This document shows positions 52,925-61,691 of a DNA stretch of 64,000 bases, piece by piece. Position numbers and translations under genes: made by a program. Position 1 is the stretch's first letter, and every line of letters begins with the position of its first letter. The notes beneath the pieces were generated by a model. That model did no database searches and was not told where the DNA came from. It saw only the letters and a program-made list of their open reading frames with translations. The stretch lies in contig JAXGMN010000015.1 of assembly GCA_040768665.1 (NCBI GenBank), forward strand, positions 1-64,000, in the 5' to 3' direction. This stretch comes from JABWBD01 sp040768665. Its GTDB lineage: Bacteria > Planctomycetota > Planctomycetia > Pirellulales > Thermoguttaceae.

Positions 52925-53612
52925 GTGCAGTTCTCACCCACAACTGAAAGCGAAGTCCAGGAACACAACCAAGCCGTGATGCGTCCGGGTACCGATCGTA
53001 AGTGTTACACAAAGCGTTGCGGCCGCTGCGACAGCGACAGGGGCTTCTCGCCCCATGATCTTCGCCGTCGCGGCTTGCGGCTCATCGAGAACTGCGTGGT
53101 TCTCTGCGTGAGCGTCTGGCTGGCCCGCTGGCGCTGCCGCAACTGCCGCTACGTCTTTACCGATCACCCCGACTTTCGTACTCCCGTATAAGCGCTACGC
53201 CGGCCCAACCTTGCTGCATTTGGCCGTCCGCTACCTGGAAGACAACCGGCGTACGTATCGCCAGGCGGTCCGCCCGCAAGGTCTGCCCATCTTCTATCGA
53301 CAGCAAGCCGGCGCCGTATCCGCGGGCGACGAACTCCCGGCCCTTCATCACAGCACCCTCTGGTGCATGCTCGCCTGGTTGGGCTCGCAGTGTGCCGCGC
53401 TGGCCCACGGCCGCCAACTGATCCAGCGGAAGCATCCTGACTCCACCTGCCACCGCTTCGTCGGCGCCGTCGCGCCGCAGAAATTCCGCAGTCCGCAACG
53501 TCAACGCCTGCTCTGCCGCGCGCGGCAACTGCTTCATCTGATCGCCGAATGGGACCGGCTGTTTCCGGAGAAATTCTTCCCCCGCTTCGCGACAAAGGCG
53601 GAGTTTTGGTGA
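52925..53612 (+). pseudogene. DUF6431-like zinc-ribbon protein, split by a frameshift
   Basis: The GTG at 52925 (CAGGAG upstream) gives CYTKRCGRCDSDRGFSPHDL, LARWRCRNCRYVFTDHPDF, a C-x2-C/C-x2-C zinc ribbon, stopping at 53191. The rest of the family continues in the +1 frame from about 53180: PYKRYAGPTLLHLAVRYLED, NRRTYRQAVRPQGLPIFY, ending KAEFW at 53612. Together they make about 228 residues. DUF6431 proteins accompany transposases and are thought to be DNA-binding. Either the gene is broken or the shift is programmed; no slippery heptamer is obvious (TTTCGTACTCCCGTATAAG). Confidence 0.75.
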
Positions 53613-53673
53613 GGTAGCATGCGACTCCGACGGAAGTTTTGGTCCTTACCCACTCTGTTCGGAGCTAAAGATT

Positions 53674-55242
53674 ATGGGTTGTAGCAAAGAAGACTGGGCC
53701 GTCTTCTGGTGCTCGCTCTTGAGTCCCCTGCGATTGGGAGAAATTCCCGAGGGGAAGCGCGAGCGGTATTTCCACGAGGTGAGCCGGCAGGAACGCCTGC
53801 TGCCCAACGGTAAGCGGGGACGCGTCTCGGTCCGCACCCTGCGCCGTCAATGGAAGCGGTTGCGCGAGGGGGGCGTGCCGGGGCTGTATCGCCGGCCTCG
53901 CAAAGACCGGGGAAAGCCTCGCAAGAAGCGGGACAAGATCCTCGCCCGCGCCGTCCAACTCAAGAAGGAGCAGGCCCGCCGCTCGGCGAAGGTTCTCAAT
54001 CGGATCCTCAAGAAGGAGTTCGCCTCGGAGGTCCCCCGCTCCACGCTCTACCGCCATCTGCGTCTGGCCGGCGCCACGCGGCGCAAGCTGGGCGTTTCTT
54101 CGGAGAAGGTCCGCTGCCGCTGGACCCGCGACCGGCCGGACGCCCTGTGGGTCGGCGATTTCGAGCACGGCCCGCTGGTGATGCACCAGGGCCGGGCCGT
54201 CAAAACCCATCTGTCCGCCTGGATCGACTGCCATAGCCGCTACATCGTCGAGGCCCGTTACTACATCCGCGAAAACCTTGACATCCTCATCGATTCGCTC
54301 TTGCGGGCGTGGGGAAAGCGCGGGGCCAGCCGCGAGTTGTACGTGGACAATGCCAAGATCTACCACGCCAAGGCCCTGCGGTTGGCCTGCACGCAGTTGA
54401 ACATCAAGCTGCTGCACCGGCCCCCACGCGATCCGGCGGCTGGCGGCCTGATCGAACGCTTCTTCCAGACCATCCAGGGGCAACTGGAAGCGGAGGTCCG
54501 CGCCAGTACGATGCTCACGCTGGACGAGTTGAACCGCGTACTGGCCGCCTGGCTTGCGACCGACTACCACCCGTCGATGCACAGCGAGACGGGCGAGACG
54601 CCCCAAGAGCGCTATGAAAAAGAGCCCCGCTTCACCCGCGGTGTCGACTTGGGAGCCGTGCTGGAGTTCTTCCACCACCGGGAAGGCCGCAGGGTGGACC
54701 CGGATTTCTCGGACGTCCGGCTGGACAATCGCTTCTTCGCCGTCGATCCAGTCTTTCGAGGCGACTGGGTGATCGTCCAGTACGACCCGTTCTCACCGAT
54801 GGAGGAAGTGCTGTTCTACTCGCCCGAAGGCGTCTACCTCGGCATCGGCCGGCGCTATGAGCGTGAAAAGGGGAGCCATCCGGAGCCGAAACCGGCGCCG
54901 CCTACCGGCCCCATCACTCCTCACTACCTCGACGCCTTGCTGGCCGACCATGCCGCGATGCACGAAGCCGAACGCCAGCAGGGTATCGACTTCCATTCGG
55001 CACGCCAGAGGAACGTGTGGTCGCTGACAAGCTTCGCCGCCGCCTTGGCTCGCCTCCTGGGACGCAAGGGAGGTCTTTCCGCCTTGACTGCCCAGGAGAT
55101 GGAAGTGCTGAGGGCCTTTCACGCCCGGCACGATCGGCTCACCGAGAGTCTTCTACGCAAGGCCTTCGCGCGTGCGTCGTTCCCCACGATTCCCGAGATC
55201 CTCTTTCACCTTCAAACCCTGCTTGACGAAAGGAACGCCTGA
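53674..55242 (+). CDS. DD35E (rve-type) transposase, TnsB/TniA/MuA-like
   Basis: 522 residues. N-terminal helix-turn-helix region (about 40-135, VSVRTLRRQWKRLREGGVPG, SRSTLYRHL-type PRSTLYRHLRLAGATRRKLG). The integrase core has Asp162 in ALWVGDFEHG, Asp225 in ELYVDNAKIY and Glu261 in PAAGGLIERFFQTIQG, with 35 residues between the last two. A C-terminal beta barrel (VRLDNRFFAVDPVFRGDWVI) of Mu C-terminal type and a tail follow. It catalyses strand transfer together with the ATPase encoded next (1-bp overlap). It is complete with no missing catalytic residue, so it is probably active. Confidence 0.9.
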   Translation: MGCSKEDWAVFWCSLLSPLRLGEIPEGKRERYFHEVSRQERLLPNGKRGRVSVRTLRRQWKRLREGGVPGLYRRPRKDRGKPRKKRDKILARAVQLKKEQARRSAKVLNRILKKEFASEVPRSTLYRHLRLAGATRRKLGVSSEKVRCRWTRDRPDALWVGDFEHGPLVMHQGRAVKTHLSAWIDCHSRYIVEARYYIRENLDILIDSLLRAWGKRGASRELYVDNAKIYHAKALRLACTQLNIKLLHRPPRDPAAGGLIERFFQTIQGQLEAEVRASTMLTLDELNRVLAAWLATDYHPSMHSETGETPQERYEKEPRFTRGVDLGAVLEFFHHREGRRVDPDFSDVRLDNRFFAVDPVFRGDWVIVQYDPFSPMEEVLFYSPEGVYLGIGRRYEREKGSHPEPKPAPPTGPITPHYLDALLADHAAMHEAERQQGIDFHSARQRNVWSLTSFAAALARLLGRKGGLSALTAQEMEVLRAFHARHDRLTESLLRKAFARASFPTIPEILFHLQTLLDERNA

Positions 55243-56033
55243 TGTACCTGGAGCACTTTCATCTGAAGAGCCAACCCTTCTCCGAGCATGCCGCCGTGGG
55301 TGCGCTATGGCAAGACCAGCGGATGGAGGAGGGCCTGGCACGGCTGGAATACCTGTTGGAATGCGGCCAGTTGGGCCTGGTGACCGGTGCCAGCGGGCTG
55401 GGCAAATCCGCCCTGTTGAAACGCTTCCTCCACGCACTGCCGCCGCAACAGTGCCAAGCCGTCTACTGCCATCTGACACACCTGCCTTCCTCAGGCATGC
55501 TGAAGATGGTGGTGACCCAACTGGGCGAGGCTCCGCGCCGTGGCAAAGAGCGGCTCTACGAGCAGATCCTCGAGCGTGCCGCAAGGGCGGAGGGAGCCTT
55601 GCTGTTGGTCTTCGACGAAGCCCACCTGCTGGACAGTCAGGCGTTGACCGACTTGCGGCTGTTGATCAGTTCCGCCTTGGACGTAGGCCCGCCGTTGAAG
55701 ATCCTCCTGGTCGGCCAGGAGCCGCTTCGAACGCTTCTGCGGCGTTCGCAGCACGCCGATCTGGCCAACCGGGTCTCGGTGCGTTATCAGCTTCGGCCGC
55801 TCTCGCGGGAGCAGACGTTCCGCTATCTCGATTTCCAACTCAGCCAAGCCGGGGGCGACCCGCGGCTGTTCGACGAATCGGTGAAGACTGCGATCCACGA
55901 TTTCACCGGCGGGGTGCCCCGTCAGATCAACAATCTGGCTACGGCCTGCCTGCTGCAAGCCACGGCCCGAAAACTGATGCGGATCGACGACGACCTGTTC
56001 CAGCAGGCGGTAGGCGAATTCCAGTTGCCCTGA
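55242..56033 (+). CDS. AAA ATPase, TniB/MuB/ExeA-like target selector
   Basis: 263 residues: LEHFHLKSQPFSEHAAVGAL (the usual start of ExeA/TniB proteins), Walker A GASGLGKSA (49-57), Walker B LLLVFDEAHLL (119-129), sensor LLVGQEPLRTLLRR, and a C-terminal lid GGVPRQINNLATACLLQATA. In Mu- and Tn5053-type systems such ATPases coat target DNA and recruit the transposase. Start overlaps the transposase stop by one base, so stoichiometric co-translation is expected. Confidence 0.9.
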   Translation: MYLEHFHLKSQPFSEHAAVGALWQDQRMEEGLARLEYLLECGQLGLVTGASGLGKSALLKRFLHALPPQQCQAVYCHLTHLPSSGMLKMVVTQLGEAPRRGKERLYEQILERAARAEGALLLVFDEAHLLDSQALTDLRLLISSALDVGPPLKILLVGQEPLRTLLRRSQHADLANRVSVRYQLRPLSREQTFRYLDFQLSQAGGDPRLFDESVKTAIHDFTGGVPRQINNLATACLLQATARKLMRIDDDLFQQAVGEFQLP

Positions 56034-56044
56034 AGGAGAGAACC

Positions 56045-56353
56045 ATGCCACGTTACTTCCCCGACGACTACTTGTATCGCCTACGCAACCAGATCCCTTT
56101 CGCGCTGCTGTTCGAGCGGCTCGACTGGCCGCACAAACGGCGTGGCGGGCAACTGGCCTTCCTGTGTCCTCGCTGCCAGGAGTACCACTCAGCGGTGAAT
56201 CCCCGAACGAACCTGGCCCGCTGCTTCCACTGCCAGACAAACTTCAATCCCATCGATATGACGATGGAAATTCAGGAATGCGACTTCGTGGAGGCCGTGC
56301 ATTACCTGAAGCCGCTGCTTCCACCCGATGAGGGCGTAGCCGTAGCGCGCTAA
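56045..56353 (+). CDS. CHC2-type zinc finger protein (primase-like)
   Basis: 102 residues behind GAAGGAGAG. YRLRNQIPFALLFERLDWPH is followed by a DnaG-type CHC2 zinc finger: Cys41-Pro-Arg-Cys44, His48, Cys60-Phe-His-Cys63 (FLCPRCQEYHSAVNPRTNLA, RCFHCQTNFNPIDMTME), then a helix ending VHYLKPLLPP. In DnaG this finger contacts template DNA; the toprim catalytic domain is absent here, so it should be a DNA-binding accessory rather than a primase. It is the last gene of the transposon operon. Linking a primase finger to transposition is unusual. Confidence 0.85.
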   Translation: MPRYFPDDYLYRLRNQIPFALLFERLDWPHKRRGGQLAFLCPRCQEYHSAVNPRTNLARCFHCQTNFNPIDMTMEIQECDFVEAVHYLKPLLPPDEGVAVAR

Positions 56354-56375
56354 GCGAACGCACGGACCCAATCCA

Positions 56376-56404
56376 ACACGGGCGGCAGTCACTGCCGCCC
56401 GTGT
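56376..56404 (+). terminator. Rho-independent-type hairpin ending transposon operon
   Basis: ACACGGGCGGCAGT (56376-56389) pairs perfectly with its complement (56391-56404) and is followed by TCTCTTG. It lies 23 bp after the CHC2 gene stop. The following stretch to 56630 shows no gene. Confidence 0.7.
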
Positions 56405-56630
56405 TCTCTTGCGCGCCGATTCACCGCCCCTCAACCCGCCTGCTATTCCGGCATCTACCTCACTCGAAGCGGACAGTCATTACGAGACAATCCCGGCTGG
56501 AGAATCCGGCGCGCGGCAACTGGTTCTACGACCCGGAGGCCGGTCTTGCTGCTTATCGTAGAAAGGCGACAGCCTTGCGGCGTTCCACAGGCTTGCTACC
56601 TTCTGCATCGTTTAGGTGAGGGACCAGACA

Positions 56631-57657
56631 ATGAACATCTTCTGTCGCAATGCAATGCAAGGTCTTCTACTGTTAGTTGCTGCTCACCTCGGGGCACGAA
56701 GCAGCTTTGCAGACCCCCCCCGTGGTAGAGTTCGGGGCTGCACGAAGTTCCCTTGAGTGCCGTGCGGTGACGACGGACAGCGACCGACAACGTTACAAGA
56801 CCACCAAGATCATTGAAGCTGTTCTGCGGATTAGCTGTGAAATCGAAGGCAAAGAGGTTGGGCTCAATTATGTCCGATACGAAGTATCGTTGCCCGACCA
56901 GACGGCACGTATCGTGGACTATCTTCCTAAGACGGCGCTAGGTACCGAAGTCGCCGGAACAATCCGGGTGAAGAGTTCTGACGCTCATGGGCAGGCACGA
57001 GCCCAATATGTTGTCACAGGAAAAGCCGGTGACCTGTCCGCAGAAGCGCGCTTTTCGAAATCAGAGGTTGAGTATAATCGGCTGCCCCCACAAGAAGTGC
57101 TGGTTGCTTCAGGGTTCACCCAAGAGCCACGAGGTAATATCTTCGTCAAGCTCCGACCGCATTCTCAGCACTCGCTGCAAGCCGAGAGAGAGTTGGGCTG
57201 CCTCATCGGGGTGCCAAGCGGGTGGCGTGCAGGGTATCTGGCCGTTGAATGCGTTGCGGACGGCTGGGACAAGGGAGTCATTTTCGACTCCGAGGCAAGA
57301 TGTGGAATAGCCAAGTTCTCGGTAGGGCTGTTCGTCGAAGGTGACGAAGAGGCAAAAGCTTCCGCCGATAATCTTATGGAGGCACAGGACGCCTACTTTG
57401 CCAAGCTGGTTGCTCATGAAAAAGAGATCCTCGCTTCGGCCCAGAAGAGAGCACGCACAGTTCGCTTACTGATGGAGATAATCGCCATCCTTTTGCGGAT
57501 GCAACCCGGCATTGCGGCGGAGCCTAACGTTGCTGGGCCTGCCCTTGACTCCTTATTGGCTGAGTCCAATGAAACGGATCGTCCACCGGATGTCGTTGAA
57601 GCACAGAACAAAGTGGCTGAGGCACAAGCAGCTTTGAAGGCACTCGGCACCAGATGA
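56631..57657 (+). pseudogene. Secreted protein of unknown function, frameshift in C8 tract
   Basis: From the ATG at 56631 a signal peptide reads MNIFCRNAMQGLLLLVAAHL, GARSSFA, DPP, then stops within 12 codons. The long coding frame begins on the other side of a run of eight C (56714-56721): VVEFGAARSSLECRAVTTDS and on to 57657. Deleting one C would join them (…FADPPVVEF…, about 341 residues). It is either a phase-variable or decayed gene, or a sequencing error in the homopolymer. The mature part is beta-rich (about 60-230) with a helical tail (MEAQDAYFAKLVAHEKEILA, VRLLMEIIAILLRMQ). No family is recognised. It is the first gene of the accessory island after the transposon. Confidence 0.7.
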
Positions 57658-57668
57658 ATACGTGAGCC

Positions 57669-58535
57669 ATGGACTTCTACAACTTCATCACCGTCCGAGA
57701 AGCCTGCAAACGATCCGGGGCCATCGACGATCCCGACGAGTTCTACCGAGTCGCCTTCGCCGACGCCGCCATGATGCGTTCCGGCCAGTTCTTCGGCCAA
57801 CTTCGCAACGAACAGGACTGGGAACGGGCTCGCCGCCCCTACTACAACGTCTGGCCCTCCATCGTGCCGATGCTCACCCGACTCAACCTCGACCTAGACT
57901 CGGGGCTGATCAAGCTACCGATGCCCGCCCTCTGTGTCCGGCTACCGAAGGAGAAGAATCCGCTCACGTTCGACTGGAAGGGTGAGGAATTCCAGATCCG
58001 GTGCATGTTGTTGGGCGACATGAATCAGGGCCGGGGAATCTCGGTCTTGATCGACGTGGGCGAGGTGATGGGAGACGGCAAGGAGATCGGCGTGCCGATC
58101 TACACCTACCGGAACTTCCGCCGTCAGGAGGGGCTGACGGTGGAAGAGGCTCTTCGGGAGCTTGGAAGCAATGAGTTGGCCGAACTGGGCATCCAGATCC
58201 CTAACAATCTGGTCACCGACTGCGTGCGGCTGTGCTGCTCTCTGTGCCTCTTGGAGAACGACCGCTCGGTGATCTCGCCGGATGTCCTATCGAAGGACCG
58301 TGATCGTTTCGAGCAGACTGGCGACCGGAAGTACATCGAGAAGGCACACCGGCGAGGGAAATTTGGCTGGGACGTGGGGCGGCACATCGAGGTGGTCCCC
58401 CATTACCGCCGACCGCACATGGCCTTGGTCTGGACCGGTCGGGGACGGGAAGTGCCGAAGATTGTGCCTCGACGGGGAAGCGTGGTGCATCGAGAGGTAG
58501 TGGAGAAGCTGCCGAGTGGGTTTGGAGAGTCGTGA
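57669..58535 (+). CDS. Unknown protein; faint AcrVA2-like C-terminus
   Basis: 288 residues, soluble. Motifs: FYNFITVREACKRSGAIDDP, LPMPALCVRLPKEKNPLTFD, ISVLIDVGEVMGDGKEIGVP, and a C-terminus VPHYRRPHMALVWTGRGREV, PKIVPRRGSVVHRE. The last part (R-R-P-H-x4-W-x-G-x-G, then a lysine/arginine-rich beta hairpin) recalls the end of the AcrVA2 anti-CRISPR family, whose homologues are widespread; the rest aligns only loosely by eye. I regard this as a hint, not an assignment. The start is 11 bp after the preceding stop, and its own stop overlaps the next start (TGATG), so it is operonic. Confidence 0.5.
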   Translation: MDFYNFITVREACKRSGAIDDPDEFYRVAFADAAMMRSGQFFGQLRNEQDWERARRPYYNVWPSIVPMLTRLNLDLDSGLIKLPMPALCVRLPKEKNPLTFDWKGEEFQIRCMLLGDMNQGRGISVLIDVGEVMGDGKEIGVPIYTYRNFRRQEGLTVEEALRELGSNELAELGIQIPNNLVTDCVRLCCSLCLLENDRSVISPDVLSKDRDRFEQTGDRKYIEKAHRRGKFGWDVGRHIEVVPHYRRPHMALVWTGRGREVPKIVPRRGSVVHREVVEKLPSGFGES

Positions 58536-58810
58536 TGAAGTTGTTCCGATATCGTCGCCCGTCGCTGAAAACCATCCTTGGGGTCACGAAGGCCAAAAAG
58601 GGGCTCAAAAAGGAACGGGGGATCACCGCCGCCCTGAAACCGTTTCGGGCTTGGACCAACGCCAAACGGAGGGCCAAGCGAAAGATCGGCTACGAATTGG
58701 AGGCCGGACGAATGATTCGGAATGGCTTGCCGAGGCCAGGAGGTTGTTTGGTGGTGATCGCAGTGGTGACGCTGGCGCTGGCGACAATCGCTATTGCAGC
58801 GATGAGGTGA
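58535..58810 (+). CDS. Small basic membrane-anchored protein
   Basis: 91 residues from the ATG at 58535, overlapping the previous stop by one base. A very basic first part (SLKTILGVTKAKKGLKKERG, AKRRAKRKIGYELEAGRMIR) is followed by one C-terminal membrane span (GCLVVIAVVTLALATIAIAA). Basic charge on the inside places the N-terminus in the cytoplasm. I recall similar short ORFs in Planctomycetes but know no function. It could tether nucleic acid or a partner to the membrane. Confidence 0.6.
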   Translation: MKLFRYRRPSLKTILGVTKAKKGLKKERGITAALKPFRAWTNAKRRAKRKIGYELEAGRMIRNGLPRPGGCLVVIAVVTLALATIAIAAMR

Positions 58811-58874
58811 TCGTCATGGATTGCGGGCCTGTTCAGTAACGGCACAAGTATCAAACTATGGGAGGTTTAGAATC

Positions 58875-59882
58875 GTGTTGGCAACCGTACTCAATGTTGG
58901 GCATCAATTGGCTCGTAACTGGCACCTCGACTACGGAATTACAGGCGACAGAAATCACGCCCTACTCGCCCCTTTTCCTGAACGCAACAGTTTCAACCAC
59001 CCTGGCTCAGAAACGGCGCTATCCCTTTTCATGTTCGGAAATATGGATGGCTGGAAGCAACTTGGCCATCCAAACTGTCCTCGAAATGACGCAAACGGGT
59101 GGCGGCCGGAGCGCTTTGATGCTCTCCGTGATCCGGCTGCGCAGCCCGAATACCAAGAAGTCGCACGCTGGCCTTACATAGACCGTGGTGTGTTTCACGA
59201 CGTCACCTTGAACTGGAGGAAGTCGCTTCTGATGTTTGAATTCGAGGTGTTGAACTCAGCGTTTCACTTGGTGAATGGACGCCCTTTCAGATGCCTTTCC
59301 TTTCTCGACATCGGGGCCAACAGGAAATGGGGGGCGTTTGACGCTTTCATGGCAGTTCCTTCAATTCATCCAACGGAAAATCGGCAAGGAGTGTTGGTCG
59401 GTTTTGAGGCAAAACTGAGGAGCGATATCTCTCGTCATACAACAGGGTTTAGCTACGTCAACCAAGTTATGCGCAATCTTGAGGCCGGGTACTGGCTAAC
59501 ACATCACGATGATAGCCTATATCGGAATTGGGATTTTTGGTATGTGTTTGTCTGCACACGGCAGGACTTTGAAATGAAAACAGCTTTCTATTCATGGATG
59601 TTGTTTGATGGCATCTCCAAAGAACAGGCTGTAACAAAGTATCGGGAGGTGCTTGAATATCACCATGCGGCTGTTGACGAACAGCATTTTGCATCATTTC
59701 GCCAGATGGTGCATGACCGAGCGATGGTGCTGTACTGGGATGAAGTTGCCGAGGCTCTTCAGCATGAACATGCCACCTTTTGGAATGATTACCTGACAAC
59801 GCTGCAAGAGAACCCTGAAGGTATGGGTGTCTTGGGTGCGACCCTTCAACGACTGGGATCCGCTGGTATCGTTCACGAGTAG
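58875..59882 (+). CDS. Putative PD-(D/E)XK nuclease of unknown role
   Basis: 335 residues from a GTG with GGGAGG upstream. The central part carries a PD-(D/E)XK-like signature: WGAFDAFMAVPS (Asp in AFDAF), then GVLVGFEAKLRSDIS (E-A-K on a strand), then the helix YVNQVMRNLEAGYWLTHH. That order, acidic residue, beta strand with ExK and helix, defines the restriction-endonuclease-like fold. N-terminal YGITGDRNHALLAPFPERNS and the helical C-terminus are not recognised. Such proteins in accessory islands are often restriction or defence enzymes, but no methylase is adjacent. Base composition is lower in GC than in the neighbouring sugar genes, consistent with transfer. Confidence 0.55.
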   Translation: MLATVLNVGHQLARNWHLDYGITGDRNHALLAPFPERNSFNHPGSETALSLFMFGNMDGWKQLGHPNCPRNDANGWRPERFDALRDPAAQPEYQEVARWPYIDRGVFHDVTLNWRKSLLMFEFEVLNSAFHLVNGRPFRCLSFLDIGANRKWGAFDAFMAVPSIHPTENRQGVLVGFEAKLRSDISRHTTGFSYVNQVMRNLEAGYWLTHHDDSLYRNWDFWYVFVCTRQDFEMKTAFYSWMLFDGISKEQAVTKYREVLEYHHAAVDEQHFASFRQMVHDRAMVLYWDEVAEALQHEHATFWNDYLTTLQENPEGMGVLGATLQRLGSAGIVHE

Positions 59883-59955
59883 ATGGGTTTAATGTGAAGT
59901 CAACTGCGTCAGGCCAGTGTAGGCAGAAACGAAACGGAAGCGAACTGGCCTTTTT

Positions 59956-60888
59956 ACATCCAAGGTCGAAGCCGCTGGACCGCCGAAGCAATTGCCCAGG
60001 AGGTTGGCTGTGGGGTTCGTACTGTCTACCGAGATCTGCAAGCCTTGGAATTCGCCGGTGTGCCTTGGTACTTTGACAAAATCGAAGGCTGCTACCGAGT
60101 TCGGCCTGACTAGCGCTTTCCCGTGCCAAATCTCACCGAAGAGGAGGCCCTCGGGCAAGCCCTCGCAACGGCAATCTCCAAGGCTCCTGGCCTGGACTTC
60201 GGCAAAGGGGCTGCCCCGACGACCCGCAAGTTGGCGGCGGCTTCCGGCCGGTCTATGCAACAACTACTTGCCGACGCCGAAAACCTCGTCTCCGTGATCG
60301 ACTTGAAGTTTTCCGATCACAGCAAGCACCAGGAGGTCATCAAGACCGTCCAGTTCGCCCTCATTCAGCGGAAGCAGGTTACCGGCCGCTACGAGAGTCC
60401 CTACGAGCCAAAGTCGGCCACCCTTCGCCTCAATCCTATCCGGCTCTGCCTCATCAAGAGTGCGTGGTATCTCATCGCCAGACCCACCGATTCACTGGAA
60501 CCCAGAACCTACCGGGTAGCCCGATTCAAGAGCCTGCGTATGTTGGATGTCCCGGCCCGAGTGCCCTATCGATCTCAAGGCGACCTTTGGCAACGCCTGG
60601 GCAGTCTACCGGGGGGACAAGTCGTATGAGGTGGAGATCCGGTTCACGCCGGAGGCGGCTCGGGTGGTGCTGGAAACGATCTGGCACCATACCCAGAAGT
60701 CCAAATCCGAGCCCGATGGCAGCGTCATCGTGACATTCCAGGTCGATGGCCTGGAAGAAATCGGCAACTGGGTTCTCGGCTGGGCGGGACGATGCAAAAT
60801 CGTTCGGCCAAAGGAACTTCGGGATCTCGTCATCGAGAAGCTCCGGCTAGCCCTGGAAATGCATACCGATTTTCCGCCGGAGCGCTGA
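59956..60888 (+). pseudogene. WYL-domain transcriptional regulator, decayed
   Basis: Three pieces of one gene. Piece 1: winged helix SRWTAEAIAQEVGCGVRTVY, RDLQALEFAGVPWYFDKIEG, CYRVRPD, then an in-frame TAG at 60111-60113. Piece 2 (60114 to about 60570): PNLTEEEALGQALATAISKA and the WYL core QVTGRYESPYEPKSATLRLN, PIRLCLIKSAWYLIARPTDS. Piece 3 (about 60570-60888, other frame): AWAVYRGDKSYEVEIRFTPE, the WCX ligand-binding domain. So one premature stop and one frameshift near 60570 break it; the 5' end also lacks a start. Intact WYL proteins repress or activate phage-defence operons. Confidence 0.85.
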
Positions 60889-61247
60889 CCCATAGTCGGC
60901 ATTGGCATCGGGTATTACTGAGAGCGGCAGCCAAGCCACGCCTCTCCAGCACGTCCCCTCGAAACTTTTTTCATGAAAATCGGGTTTTTAGAGGGGGTTT
61001 GGGCCAAAACCACAGCATGAGAGCCTTCCCTCGGGTATTAGGGGTGGGCAATTGCGCAGTTGGGCTCTCGGAAAGACGCAGGCCCCGCCGAGGGGTGGCG
61101 AGTTGGTGCAGTCCCGCTGGCCGTCCATCACGGAGCCGTTCTGGCTCGTGGGATGGTTCGGACCAGCAAGCAAGGGGCGACGGCCGACGCTAAGCCTTGA
61201 AAACCCGAATGCTTTCCGGGAGCCCTTTTTTCAATAACCAGACCGAC
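60889..61247. other. Intergenic spacer
   Basis: 359 bp without a supported gene. A partly palindromic stretch CCCCTCGAAACTTTTTTCAT … GGTTTTTAGAGGGGG (about 60955-60998) could form a stem. Nothing else is recognised. Confidence 0.45.
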
Positions 61248-61691
61248 ATGACCCACGAAGAAAAACGAGAAGAAGAAATCAAGCTGCTTGCCAGCATCGC
61301 CGAAGCCCTTCCGCACCTCGAAGAGCTTCTACAGCGGGCCAACGGCCATTGGGGCTACGAAGATCCGGTTTACCGCTTCTACCACCAGAGTCTCAAAGTC
61401 TTTGGCCTCCAGCAACAGACCGCCGCCCTCGTGGAGGCCCTTCAGGCTCTCGCCCCGAATCTTTCGCTGAATCCCTGGTTCATGCAAATCGTGGCCGAGG
61501 GTTCCGCCGAGCGGTTCACGCCCGAGGTGAACCAACGCTGGCTGGAGGCTACACGTCCGATCCTAGAAGCCTTTTTCCACGCCCGATACCTCCTGAAAAT
61601 GATCTGCAAGTACGGCAAGGAACTGAAAGAACCGCCAGAAATGCTGCCCAGTGGTTGGGCCGCCGTGCTGTACCTCTACGGGCTTCGCTGA
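61248..61691 (+). CDS. Helical hypothetical protein upstream of agmatine deiminase
   Basis: 147 residues, mostly alpha-helical: EEIKLLASIAEALPHLEELL, FYHQSLKVFGLQQQTAALVE, ALQALAPNLSLNPWFMQIVA, RPILEAFFHARYLLKMICKY. There is no signal or span. I recognise no family. Its stop (61689-61691) touches the ATG of the deiminase, so they are co-translated. Start chosen at MTHEEK; a short longer frame is possible, and the Shine-Dalgarno is weak. Confidence 0.6.
   Translation: MTHEEKREEEIKLLASIAEALPHLEELLQRANGHWGYEDPVYRFYHQSLKVFGLQQQTAALVEALQALAPNLSLNPWFMQIVAEGSAERFTPEVNQRWLEATRPILEAFFHARYLLKMICKYGKELKEPPEMLPSGWAAVLYLYGLR

Larger units (their letters stand above)
52860..56404 (+). mobile_element. Tn7/Mu/Tn5053-like transposon core with CHC2 protein
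   Basis: Four consecutive plus-strand genes: zinc-ribbon DUF6431-like (frameshifted), DD35E transposase, AAA ATPase, CHC2 zinc finger. The transposase and ATPase overlap by one base (TGATG at 55240-55244), and the last gene has its own Shine-Dalgarno 11 bp on. The operon is closed by a perfect hairpin at 56376-56404. A transposase plus MuB/TniB-type ATPase is the known core of Mu, Tn7, Tn5053 and IS21. The added primase-type zinc finger and the DUF6431 protein are not part of those cores. Terminal repeats were not found, so the limits given are those of the operon. Confidence 0.75.
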
